Positions 9,006 through 17,435 of a stretch of 61,338 nt of DNA are shown here, piece after piece; the stretch's first letter is position 1; the number at the start of each line of letters is the position of its first letter. This stretch comes from Myxococcales bacterium (GTDB lineage: Bacteria; Myxococcota_A; Polyangia; Palsa-1104). The stretch spans positions 1 through 61,338 of the forward strand of contig PNAM01000062.1 in NCBI GenBank assembly GCA_003170275.1, in the 5' to 3' direction. The notes beneath the pieces are model-generated. The model searched no databases, was not told where the DNA came from, and was given only the letters and a program-made list of their open reading frames with translations. Both the position numbers and the translations under genes were made by a program.

Positions 9006-12000
9006 ATGACGATGCGCTCCTTGATGCTGGTCTCGCTGGCGTCGCTGGCGGGCTGTTTCTCGCCGCAATACACCAACGGGCTGTCCCCGTGCGGACCCCA
9101 GGGCGAGTGCCCCGAGGGCTTCGTGTGCGCGCCGGACAACCACTGCTATTCGCCGGGCACGTTCTCCGGCTTCGATCTGTCGGGCTTCGATCTGACCGGG
9201 GTGGCGATCGATCTCAGCCAGCCGGACCTGACGCCCGTCGAGGCGGGCATCACCTGTGGCGTCAACCAGCACGTGTGCAACGACGGCTGCGCGCTCAACA
9301 GCGACGTGACCACCTGCGGCACCACCAGCTGTACGCCGTGCCCGGTGCCGGCCAACGCCGCCTCGGCGACTTGCGACTCGACCAGCTGCGGCCTGGTCTG
9401 CAACTCGAGCTTCCACGCCTGCACCGGCGCCTGCCTCAGCGACAGTGACGTGGCCAGCTGCGGCGTGTCGTGCACGCCGTGCGCGGCGATGGCCAACGCG
9501 ACCGTCGGGTGCAACGGCACCGCCTGCATCTACACCTGCACCAGCGGGTTCAAGCTGTGCAACGGCGCCTGCGTCAGCGCCACCGACAACACCATCTGCA
9601 ACGGCGCGTGCAACCCCACCTTCCACGCCTGCACCGGCGTGTGTCTGTCGAACAGCGACGTCAACTCGTGCGGCTCGAACTGCTCGCCGTGCGCGGTGCC
9701 GAGCATGGCCAGCGCGGCGACCTGCGACGGCACGGCGTGTGGCTTCACCTGCGTCAGCGCGTATCACGCGTGCAACGGCGCGTGCGCCAGCGATACCAGC
9801 CCGAGCACCTGCGGCATCGCCGGCGCGACCAACGCATGCAACGCGCCCTGCCCCTCCGCGCCTGCGAACGGCTCGGTCACCTGCGGCGGCGCGCCGATCG
9901 CCTGCGGCTTTCAGTGCAACACCACCTTCCACAAGTGCGGCAACGCCTGCATCACCGACAGCTCGATCACGCAGTGCGGCGCCACTTGCATGAGCTGCGG
10001 CGCCGCCATCGCCAACGGCGCGCGTATCTGCACCGGCGGTGGGTGCGACTACACCTGCAACGCGAACTTCCACAAGTGCAACGGCGGCTGCGCGGCCGAC
10101 ACCGACGACACCCAGTGCGGCGCGACGTGCATGGACTGTACGACGACCCCGATCACCGGCGGCGCGCACATCTGCGCGAGCGGCGCCTGCGACTACACCT
10201 GCAACAACAACTTCCACAAGTGCAGCGGCACCACCTGCGCGCCGGACACCGACGTCACCCGTTGTGGCGCGAGCTGCATGGCGTGCCCGACGACCGATCC
10301 GAACGGCACCGCCGTATGCAACAGCGGCTCGTGCTCGTACACCTGCAGCGGCGGGTTCAAGCTGTGCGCCGGGGCGTGCATCGCGAACGCGATGGCGTGC
10401 AGCGGCACCTGCCAGACCGGCACGCACAACTGCAGCGGCACCTGCTCGACCGACACCAGCGCCGCGACCTGCGGCACGAACTGCCCGCCCATGTCGTGCA
10501 CCGATCCCGGCGTGAACGGCTCGCCCACCTGCAGCGGCATGCCGCTGATGTGCGGCGTGAGTTGCAACCCCAACTTCCACGCGTGCAACAACACGAGCTG
10601 CGCGGCAGACACGGATCCCACCATGTGCGGCACCACGTGCACGGACTGCGGCGGCGGCGCGCCGATCAGCAACGGAACGCGCACCTGCGTGAGCGGCGGC
10701 TGCGACTACACCTGCAGCACGACCTACCACAAGTGCACGGCCGGCGGCACCTGCGAGCTCAACAGCGATCCGGCGCACTGCGGCGTCAACTGCGTCTCGT
10801 GCACGGTGCCGAGCAACGCCGCGCGCACCTGCGACGGCGTCAGCTGCGGCTACACGTGCAACAACGGCTACCATGACTGCGGCAGCGGCGTGGGCTGTCA
10901 GCTCAACACCGACGCGACCAAGTGCGGCAGCACGTGCATGGCCTGTCCGTCGGTGGCGAACGCCGATGCGACGTGCGTCAGCACCGGAACCACCTGCGAC
11001 TTCACCTGCCACACCGGCTTCCATCGCTGCGGCAACATCTGCGTGGACGACACCAGCTCCACGCAGTGCGGCGCATCGTGCACCGATTGCACCACGACCA
11101 CGCCGGGCAACGCCACGGCGGTGTGCACGGGCGGCACCACCTGCGGCTTTGCCTGCAACAGCGGCTTCCACCTGTGCGGCGTGCTGTGTGTCGACGACAC
11201 GAGCACCTCGATGTGCGGCGCGTCGTGTACCAGCTGCGATCTGGTGCGAACCAGCGCGTGCACGACCGGAGCGTGCGTGTGCGGCGCCATCGGCGGGCCG
11301 TGCGCGAGCCACAACTACTGCAACGGCTCCAGCTGCATCGACTGCAACACCGACGCGCATTGCGGCAACGCGTGCGGGACCTGCGGCGCGGCCGCACCCA
11401 AGTGCAAGTCCGACGCGACCGGCTGCGTGGCGTGCAACGCCGACGCTGACTGCAGCGGGCAGGGCAGCTGCGGCACGTCCGGCTGCTATTGCAACGCCAA
11501 CGCGTGCACCGCCAAGCTGACCAACGGCAGCGTGTGCAACACGAACAACCAGTGCGCTAACAACTTCTGCGTCCAGGCACAGGCCGGCATGCGCTGCGCG
11601 AACTTTGCCTGCCCGCTGGCGTGCTCGGTGATCAACGCCACCGGCACCGCGTGCGTGTCGGAGACCTCCGGGACCGACGTCAAGCTCGAATGCGTCGCCG
11701 ACGCCGCCAACTGCAAGCAGGCCACCTGCAACGGAACGCAGGGATCCACCGGCTGCGACGTCGCCAACAACATGCCGTGCGGCGCGAGCAGCTGCGGGTC
11801 GGGCATGCAGACCAACCCGACCTGCTCCGGCGGCTCCTGCACCATGCCGATGGTCAGCTGCAACAACCTGCGCTGTAACGGAAACATCTGCCTGGCCGCG
11901 CCGTGCACCGGAAATGCGGACTGCCTGACGAGCTTCTACTGCGCCAGCGACGGCACCTGCAAGACGCAGCCAAGCAACGGCGGCGCGTGCGCGGCCAGCG

Positions 12001-13229
12001 ACTGCAAGGTCGCGGGCTGCGCGGAGTGTGGCAGCGGGTTCTGCGTGAGCAACGTGTGCTGCTCGTCGGCGTGCTCGACGCCGCCGGCGAACTCGACCGC
12101 CGTCTGCCCGGGCGGCACCTGCGACTTCACCTGCGATTCCACGTTCCGCCAGTGTGGCGCGGCGTGCTTCGCCGATACCGATCCGAACCATTGCGGCGGG
12201 TGCGGGCTCTCGAACGTGTGCTCGGCGAGCAACATGGCCACGGTCAGCTGCAGCGCCGGCACCACGTGTAACGGGGCGTGCCTGTCGGGCTTCTTGGACT
12301 GCAACGGGAACAAGCAGACGGACGGCTGCGAGACGGCGATCACCACCACATTCAACTGCGGCGCCTGCGGCGCAACGTGCGACACCACCAACTCCATCGG
12401 CGCAGCCTGCAGCGCCTCCGTGTGCACGTACACCAGCTGCGCGAGCGGTTTCGCCGACTGCGACACGTCCGGCACCGACGGGAACGGTTGCGAGACGCCG
12501 ACCAACACCCTCACCAACTGCGGCGGCTGCTCGATCGCTTGCGCGCCGGCGAACACGACCGGCACCGGCGACTGCTCGAGCGGCACCTGCGCCTACGGCG
12601 CGTGCAACGCCCACTTCGCGGACTGCGACGAGAACGTCAACGACGGCTGCGAGACGCCGACCACCACCCTCACCAACTGCGGCGGCTGCTCGATCGCTTG
12701 CGCGCCGGTACATTCGACCGGCTCCGGCGACTGCTCGAGCGGCACCTGCGCGTTCGGCGCGTGCACCGGCAACTTCAAGAACTGCGACGGGAACGCCAAC
12801 AACGGCTGCGAGACGGCGACCAACACGCTCATGGACTGCGGCGGCTGCGCAACGGCCTGCGCGCCGGCGAACTCGACCGGCACCGGCGACTGCGCGACCG
12901 GGACCTGCGCGTACGGCACGTGCAAACCCAACTTCCAGGACTGCGACCTCGACACCCACAACGGTTGCGAGACGCCGACCAACACCAACGCCAACTGCGG
13001 CAGCTGCGGGATCCTCTGCGCGCCGATGAACACCACCGCCGCCGGCGTCTGCGCGACCGGGACCTGCGTGTACGGCATGTGCAACACCAACTTCCAGGAC
13101 TGCGACGGAGACGCCAACAACGGTTGCGAGAGCAACATGCTCACCGACGACAAGAACTGTGGTGGGTGCGGCGTGGTTTTTGATTGCACCCTCACCGCGA
13201 CCACGTGCATGGGCGGCACCTGCGGTTAG
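9006..13229 (+). CDS. Giant Cys-rich tandem-repeat lipoprotein
   Basis: The product is 1407 residues. Signal peptide and lipobox SLAGC put the lipidated Cys near residue 17. A short Cys module (SPCGPQGECPEGFVCA..HCY) and an Asp-Leu linker (GFDLSGFDLTG) follow. Residues ~80-800 repeat a Cys-rich unit of about 40-50 residues built around FHxCxGxC, CGxxCxxC and CDxxxCGxxC. Residues ~1100-1407 carry regular 53-residue units with eight Cys each and an acidic DCDGxxxNGCE loop that looks like a calcium-binding DxDxDxxNG motif. All this implies a disulphide-stapled stalk at the cell surface. The ATG at 9006 has GAGGAA seven bases upstream; an ATG at 8991 is possible. It is paired with the TPR gene just upstream. 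Confidence 0.8.
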   Translation: MTMRSLMLVSLASLAGCFSPQYTNGLSPCGPQGECPEGFVCAPDNHCYSPGTFSGFDLSGFDLTGVAIDLSQPDLTPVEAGITCGVNQHVCNDGCALNSDVTTCGTTSCTPCPVPANAASATCDSTSCGLVCNSSFHACTGACLSDSDVASCGVSCTPCAAMANATVGCNGTACIYTCTSGFKLCNGACVSATDNTICNGACNPTFHACTGVCLSNSDVNSCGSNCSPCAVPSMASAATCDGTACGFTCVSAYHACNGACASDTSPSTCGIAGATNACNAPCPSAPANGSVTCGGAPIACGFQCNTTFHKCGNACITDSSITQCGATCMSCGAAIANGARICTGGGCDYTCNANFHKCNGGCAADTDDTQCGATCMDCTTTPITGGAHICASGACDYTCNNNFHKCSGTTCAPDTDVTRCGASCMACPTTDPNGTAVCNSGSCSYTCSGGFKLCAGACIANAMACSGTCQTGTHNCSGTCSTDTSAATCGTNCPPMSCTDPGVNGSPTCSGMPLMCGVSCNPNFHACNNTSCAADTDPTMCGTTCTDCGGGAPISNGTRTCVSGGCDYTCSTTYHKCTAGGTCELNSDPAHCGVNCVSCTVPSNAARTCDGVSCGYTCNNGYHDCGSGVGCQLNTDATKCGSTCMACPSVANADATCVSTGTTCDFTCHTGFHRCGNICVDDTSSTQCGASCTDCTTTTPGNATAVCTGGTTCGFACNSGFHLCGVLCVDDTSTSMCGASCTSCDLVRTSACTTGACVCGAIGGPCASHNYCNGSSCIDCNTDAHCGNACGTCGAAAPKCKSDATGCVACNADADCSGQGSCGTSGCYCNANACTAKLTNGSVCNTNNQCANNFCVQAQAGMRCANFACPLACSVINATGTACVSETSGTDVKLECVADAANCKQATCNGTQGSTGCDVANNMPCGASSCGSGMQTNPTCSGGSCTMPMVSCNNLRCNGNICLAAPCTGNADCLTSFYCASDGTCKTQPSNGGACAASDCKVAGCAECGSGFCVSNVCCSSACSTPPANSTAVCPGGTCDFTCDSTFRQCGAACFADTDPNHCGGCGLSNVCSASNMATVSCSAGTTCNGACLSGFLDCNGNKQTDGCETAITTTFNCGACGATCDTTNSIGAACSASVCTYTSCASGFADCDTSGTDGNGCETPTNTLTNCGGCSIACAPANTTGTGDCSSGTCAYGACNAHFADCDENVNDGCETPTTTLTNCGGCSIACAPVHSTGSGDCSSGTCAFGACTGNFKNCDGNANNGCETATNTLMDCGGCATACAPANSTGTGDCATGTCAYGTCKPNFQDCDLDTHNGCETPTNTNANCGSCGILCAPMNTTAAGVCATGTCVYGMCNTNFQDCDGDANNGCESNMLTDDKNCGGCGVVFDCTLTATTCMGGTCG
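12492..13127 (+). repeat. In-frame tandem repeat, 159-base period
   Basis: The codons for GCE-T recur with the GAG at 12492, 12651, 12810, 12969 and 13128, exactly 159 bases (53 codons) apart. A related edge at 12330 lies 162 bases before the first. The first two units are nearly identical at the DNA level over 12511-12549 versus 12670-12708. Each unit encodes eight Cys and one acidic DxDxxxxNG loop. Such DNA can expand or contract by recombination. Confidence 0.85.
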
Positions 13230-13299
13230 CCGGTCAGTAGCAGCGGTAGCAGAGCACCCGCTCTTGACGGGCTGGCCAGGCTCCCCCTATCTTGCGCGG

Positions 13300-14145
13300 A
13301 TGTTGCACCGGGGGCTTCTGCTGGCGGCCATCTACTTCGTCACCTCGCTGGCGGTGGGGACCGGCCGCGCCGACGAGCGCTCGACCGCGCGCGAGCACTA
13401 TTTCAAGGGGACCAAGGCGTTCGAGCTCGGGCTGTACGACGAGGCAATCGCCGAGTACATGGCCGCCTACAAGGCCAAGGACGACCCGGCGCTACTCTAC
13501 AACATCGCGCAGTCGCATCGGCTCGCGGGACATTCGGCTGAAGCGTTGCGGTTTTATAGGGTCTATCTGATCAAGCTGCCCAACTCGGGCAACCGCCCGG
13601 AGGTGGAAAACAAGATCGCGGAGCTCGAGAAACTGGTCGAGCAACAGAAGAAGGCCGCGCATGACATGCCGCCCGACCAGGTCAAGCCGCTCGGAACCTC
13701 GCCAACGCCGGAGCCGAATCCGGCGCCCGCGCCCCCGCCGCCCGAGCCCGCGCAGGAGCACGCCGAGCCCGCGCCACCGGCGACGGAGAGCCACGCGGAT
13801 GCTCACGCTGGGCGAACGAAGAAGATCGCCGGGCTGGCGGTCGCCGCGGTCGGCGTCGCGGCGGTCGCGGCCGGCATCGCGCTGGAGGTGCTCGCCAAGC
13901 AGAGCAGCGACGACCTGACCGCGCTCGACCGCGCCGGCGGGGTCTACGATCCGGGGAAGAACAGCGCCGGGCACACCAACGACCTCGCCGGCGGCGTCTT
14001 GCTCGGCATCGGCGGCGCGGCGGCGGTGGCCGGCGTGATCGTCGCCGTGCTCGGATTTCGCGAGGCCAAGGCGGAGCGCAAGATCGCGCTGCATCCGGTT
14101 CTCTCGCCGCAATCGGCAGGCGCAGTGCTTCAGGTGAAGTTCTAA
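13300..14145 (+). CDS. Exported TPR protein, paralogue of the gene at 8166
   Basis: This 281-residue protein has a signal peptide (cleavage near GRADE, residue ~24) and TPR helices at ~30-110. The block AFELGLYDEAIAEYMAAYK and then LLYNIAQSHRLAGHSAEAL is nearly superimposable on the 8166 protein. A Lys-rich helix follows, then a Pro/Ala/Glu linker near 170-205, hydrophobic segments near 215-235 and 263-283, and the ending LSPQSAGAVLQVKF with terminal Phe. Spacing between the two hydrophobic segments (acidic/Asn-rich, YDPGKNSAGHTNDL) is also conserved. The gene is followed after 8 bases by a small lipoprotein gene. Family function is unknown; an outer-membrane-associated scaffold is inference from signal peptide and tail. 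Confidence 0.75.
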   Translation: MLHRGLLLAAIYFVTSLAVGTGRADERSTAREHYFKGTKAFELGLYDEAIAEYMAAYKAKDDPALLYNIAQSHRLAGHSAEALRFYRVYLIKLPNSGNRPEVENKIAELEKLVEQQKKAAHDMPPDQVKPLGTSPTPEPNPAPAPPPPEPAQEHAEPAPPATESHADAHAGRTKKIAGLAVAAVGVAAVAAGIALEVLAKQSSDDLTALDRAGGVYDPGKNSAGHTNDLAGGVLLGIGGAAAVAGVIVAVLGFREAKAERKIALHPVLSPQSAGAVLQVKF

Positions 14146-14149
14146 GGAG
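14144..14149 (+). promoter_or_regulatory. Shine-Dalgarno site of the small lipoprotein gene
   Basis: AAGGAG begins within the TAA stop of the upstream TPR gene and sits four bases before the ATG at 14154. The overlap of stop and ribosome site argues that the two genes are translated as a coupled pair. Confidence 0.6.
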
Positions 14150-14153
14150 ATCG

Positions 14154-14585
14154 ATGCGAACGCTGGTTACCATCCTGGGCGCGGGGCTCGCGCTCGCCGG
14201 CTGCTTTTCGCCGGACTACCAGAGCGGGCACTTGCAGTGCACGACCGCCGGCGAGTGTCCGCCCGGGTTCCACTGCGCCGCGCAGCACTGCTATCGCGAC
14301 GGCGAAGAGCCAGACCTGGCGATCTCCGAGACGCCCGACCTGGGCGGCGAGGTCGCGGATCTGACCTCGAACGACGACCTCACGACCTCCCCCGATCTGT
14401 CACCCCCGCCGCCGCTGCTCTATCCGCCCGCGGCGGTCTTCATCTCGTCGGGCGGCGGCGCCGGGGTCAAGAACGGGAACCAGCTCAACATGAGCATGCC
14501 AGGCTCGTCGGCGGCGGGCTTGTCGGTGGCACCGAGCGGCGCGTCGATCAACTTCGGTTTCTTCTCAAACGATTCGGTGGAGTAG
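14154..14585 (+). CDS. Small lipoprotein with Cys box and Asp-Leu linker
   Basis: The product is 143 residues with a strong lipobox LALAGC (Cys at ~17). The next 30 residues, FSPDYQSG...C...GECPPGFHCA..HCY, match the start of the giant Cys-rich lipoprotein at 9006 almost position for position. An Asp-Leu linker (EEPDLAISETPDLGG, ADLTS, PDLSPPPP) follows, then a short Gly/Ser-rich end with no more Cys. It is therefore the anchor and linker of the big protein without its repeats, and it too lies right behind a TPR gene. It ends four bases before the next ATG, in line with an operon. No enzymatic motif. Confidence 0.7.
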   Translation: MRTLVTILGAGLALAGCFSPDYQSGHLQCTTAGECPPGFHCAAQHCYRDGEEPDLAISETPDLGGEVADLTSNDDLTTSPDLSPPPPLLYPPAAVFISSGGGAGVKNGNQLNMSMPGSSAAGLSVAPSGASINFGFFSNDSVE

Positions 14586-14589
14586 GGAA

Positions 14590-15951
14590 ATGCAGATGCG
14601 GATGATCAAGATCGGAATCCTGGTGGCTTCGTTGGCTTCAGCTTGGACGGCGCGCGCGGCGGTGCCGAGCGAGTTCACCGTGCAGGGCGTTTTGCGCGAC
14701 AATACCGGCAAGCTGCAGACCATGCCGGTCAACGTGACCGTCACCCTCTTCGACTCGCAGCTGGCCGCGACCGGGATGCTGGCCGGTCCGTACGTGGTGA
14801 GTGCCGTGCCGGTGTCGAACGGCCTGTTCACCGTGACCATTCCCGAGCCCACGCTCGCTGCGAAGATCGCCGGCGCGGCGGCGGTCTGGCTCGAGGTCGC
14901 GGCCGGAAACGACACATTCCCCCGACAGAAAGTATCGACCAACATGTTCGCGCTCATGTGCGCGTCCGCCGACGACTCCGCGAAGCTTGGTGGCGTCGCG
15001 TCGGCGAGCTACGCGCTCAAGACCGACACCGCGCCGGATTCCTCCAAGCTGGGCGGCATCGCAGCGGCCGGGTACCTGACGACGGCGGCCGCCGCGTCGA
15101 CGTACCTGCCGGTCGGCGGCACGGCCGCCGATTCGAGCAAGCTCGGCGGCGCCACCGCCATCAGCTACCAGCGTGCGCTCGCCACACCGGCCGGCGGTGC
15201 CGTCGGCCAATGCCCCGCGAACCAGGCGTTCAGCAAGATCGCGCAGGACGGCACGGTGACCTGCACCAGCAGTGTCACCTCGGCCACGACTGCCACAACC
15301 GCCACGACCGCCACGACTGCCACAACCGCCACAACCGCCACGACCGCGGGAGATCTGGTCTGCGCCACCCCGCCTTGTGTGAGCGATACCGAAATCACCG
15401 GCCTCTCGGCCAGCAAGCTGTCCGGCACGGTCCCGGTCGCCAACGGCGGCACCGGCCTCACGACGACTGGCGCGGCGAGCAACTACCTGCGCTCGAACGG
15501 CTCGGTCTGGGCGAGCTCGGCGATCCAGCCGGCGGACGTGAACAGCCTGGTCCAGTACGGAAGCATTACCGGCGATCTGTCTCAAGTCGTCAGCGGCGCT
15601 GTCGCACACATGGCGGTGACCGCCCCGGCCAACGGCTTCGTGACGGTCAACTGGAGTGCGACCGTCGGCCTCAACAACGCGTCGGCCGCCTGCGAGCTCA
15701 TCCTCGGCGCCTACACCGCGGCGAAGGTGCCCGTGTTTCGCGACCCGAACACCTCCTACGTGTTCCTGCCGTCGTACGTGCAGTTCGCGCAGTATTCCAT
15801 TTCGGGAACGGCCGTTCTTCCGGTTACTCAAGGTGCGAACACCATCTACTTGAACGGTACGGCGACGTGCGGCGGCAACTACTACCGGTTGGTGAGCATG
15901 ACGATCCGCTTCGAGCCCTCCGCGCAGACCAGCTCGCTCGTTGGCAACTGA
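14590..15951 (+). CDS. Exported fibre-like repeat protein
   Basis: This 453-residue protein has a signal peptide (cleavage near ARAAV, residue ~23). Residues ~25-115 form a domain opening EFTVQGVLRDNTGKLQ that looks like an Ig-like adhesin domain. The middle repeats DSSKLGG / DSAKLGG with ASYAL or AGYLT three times, then a seven-fold ATT run (~residues 232-252), then a GGTGLTTTGAASNYLRSNG block of the kind seen in phage tail fibres and bacterial trimeric stalks. The last ~120 residues form a beta-rich globular head (NGFVTVNWSATVGL ... YLNGTATCGGNYYRL). A trimeric appendage or adhesin is the likely role by composition. It follows the small lipoprotein gene by four bases. Confidence 0.65.
   Translation: MQMRMIKIGILVASLASAWTARAAVPSEFTVQGVLRDNTGKLQTMPVNVTVTLFDSQLAATGMLAGPYVVSAVPVSNGLFTVTIPEPTLAAKIAGAAAVWLEVAAGNDTFPRQKVSTNMFALMCASADDSAKLGGVASASYALKTDTAPDSSKLGGIAAAGYLTTAAAASTYLPVGGTAADSSKLGGATAISYQRALATPAGGAVGQCPANQAFSKIAQDGTVTCTSSVTSATTATTATTATTATTATTATTAGDLVCATPPCVSDTEITGLSASKLSGTVPVANGGTGLTTTGAASNYLRSNGSVWASSAIQPADVNSLVQYGSITGDLSQVVSGAVAHMAVTAPANGFVTVNWSATVGLNNASAACELILGAYTAAKVPVFRDPNTSYVFLPSYVQFAQYSISGTAVLPVTQGANTIYLNGTATCGGNYYRLVSMTIRFEPSAQTSSLVGN
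15283..15345 (+). repeat. Seven-copy 9-base coding repeat (Ala-Thr-Thr)
   Basis: Seven consecutive 9-base units, each GCC followed by two Thr codons (ACG or ACA, then ACT or ACC), encode an ATT peptide repeat inside the fibre-like protein. Synonymous differences between units show that the array is not freshly amplified, but length changes by slippage would stay in frame. Confidence 0.85.
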
Positions 15952-15980
15952 CGCCTTCCGGCTGTGCTAGCGTTCTCTCA

Positions 15981-17435
15981 ATGCAAGTGAAGGACGCCTC
16001 TCCGGTCGTCGTCGTGTCGCGGCCGGGCGTTCGGTATGTGCTCGAGGCGCCGTTCGATCCGCCCAACCCGGTCTACGAAATGGTGGAGGCGGTGTTTCGC
16101 GGGCTGGGGTACGACGCCGCGCGCGCGGGGACGCCGGAGTGGAATCCCCTCGGCGCGCTGATCGAGCCGGGCGATCGGGTGTTGATCAAGCCGAACTTCG
16201 TCACCTCGAAGAACTTCGAGGAGCACCTGCGCGGCGAGAAGCTCGCCTGCTCGTCGACGCATGGATCGGTGCTGCGGCCAATCCTCGACTACGCGCTCAA
16301 GGCGTGTGGGCCGGAGGGGCGGGTGACGATCGTCGATACGCCCGTCGAGGGCTGCAACCTCGAGGAGGTGGTCGAAGGGCTGGGGGTGCGCGCGCTGCTC
16401 GACTGGTACGGCGCGCGCGGGCAGCGCGTCGACTTCATCGATCTGCGGCACTTCCGCGTGGTGCCGCACATGGCGCTCGACAACGTGCGGCGCTATGGGC
16501 GCTCGTTCAACCTGGGCCTGCTGGTGCGCGAGCGGCTACCCGGCGATCCGCTCGGCTACACGGTGGTCGATCTGGGCGAGCGGTCGTGGTTTCGCGAGGT
16601 TGAGCGGCGCGCGCCGCGCTTCGCGTTCCATCGCTCGCACAAGCACACGCCGGTGCCGCACCACTCGTCGGGCAAGCAGGAGTACTCGATCCCGCGCACG
16701 GTGCTCGACGCCGACGTGGTGATCAACCTGCCCAAGCTCAAGACGCACAAGAAGTCGGGCGTGACGCTCGCGCTCAAGTCGTGCATCGGGCTGACCAACG
16801 AGAAGTACTGGCTGCCGCACTACACCTTTGGCACGGTGCACGAAGACGGCGACGAGTTTCCCTTCCGACCGCCGCTCAAGATCCGCGTCGAGAACCAGCT
16901 GCAGCGCTTTCCGCTGCCCCCTCCGTTCGATGGCCATTCACTGATCGCGCGCGCGCCCGTGCTGTCCGAGGGCCGCTCGCAGAACGGCTTTCTGCACGGC
17001 TTCATCATGGAAGGCAGCTGGGAGGGCAACGACACCATCTGGCGCACGGTGCTCGACCTCAACCACATCCTGTTCTACGCCGACCGCGACGGCGTGCTGC
17101 GCTCGAGCCCGCAGCGGCGCTACCTGGCGATCGTCGACGGGATCATCGCCGGCGAAGGCGAAGGGCCGCTGGCGTCGACGCCGCGCCACTCGGGGCTGTT
17201 GGTCGCCGGCGCCGATCCGGTGCTGGTCGACGCCGCGTGCGTGCGCGCCATGGGTTACTCCGAGGCGGCGGTCGCGATGGTGCACCGCGCGCTGGCGAGC
17301 TCGGGCACGCCGCTCTTGCCGTCGAGCGATCTCGATCTCTTGAAGTTGGTGATCGACGGGCCGCGTCCTACGGGGACCTTCGTGCCGCCCAAGACCTGGC
17401 CGAGCCTCACGGTAGGTCCAACACCGCTGGCTTAG
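15981..17435 (+). CDS. DUF362-family protein
   Basis: The 484-residue protein matches the DUF362 family: GDRVLIKPNFVT near 60-71, SSTHGSVLRPILDYALKA near 89-106, INLPKLKTHKKSGVTLALK near 248-266 with SCIGLTNEKYW after it, and a late VAGADPVLVDAACVRAMGY. No C-terminal ferredoxin-type Cys cluster is present, unlike some DUF362 members, and there is no signal peptide. Function of the family is not settled. It stands at the border between the envelope region and the glycan locus, and its last 29 bases overlap the 3' end of the convergent membrane-protein gene. Confidence 0.75.
   Translation: MQVKDASPVVVVSRPGVRYVLEAPFDPPNPVYEMVEAVFRGLGYDAARAGTPEWNPLGALIEPGDRVLIKPNFVTSKNFEEHLRGEKLACSSTHGSVLRPILDYALKACGPEGRVTIVDTPVEGCNLEEVVEGLGVRALLDWYGARGQRVDFIDLRHFRVVPHMALDNVRRYGRSFNLGLLVRERLPGDPLGYTVVDLGERSWFREVERRAPRFAFHRSHKHTPVPHHSSGKQEYSIPRTVLDADVVINLPKLKTHKKSGVTLALKSCIGLTNEKYWLPHYTFGTVHEDGDEFPFRPPLKIRVENQLQRFPLPPPFDGHSLIARAPVLSEGRSQNGFLHGFIMEGSWEGNDTIWRTVLDLNHILFYADRDGVLRSSPQRRYLAIVDGIIAGEGEGPLASTPRHSGLLVAGADPVLVDAACVRAMGYSEAAVAMVHRALASSGTPLLPSSDLDLLKLVIDGPRPTGTFVPPKTWPSLTVGPTPLA

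Noticed and set aside
9240..12300. Regular spaced repeats that could suggest a CRISPR or satellite array
   Set aside because: The repeats keep one reading frame, encode Cys-rich units and differ mainly at synonymous or conservative sites; there are no unique spacers and no cas genes.
7848..12959. A 1703-codon open frame on the minus strand across the Cys-rich lipoprotein gene
   Set aside because: It is the shadow of high-GC, repeat-rich coding DNA: low-complexity Ala/Arg/Val/Gly composition, no family motifs, and it would cover three well-supported plus-strand genes.
13230..13299. Possible terminator after the giant lipoprotein gene (GAGCACCCGCTC and CCCG...CGGG stems)
   Set aside because: The stems are only four base pairs and no T-run follows, so an intrinsic terminator cannot be supported.
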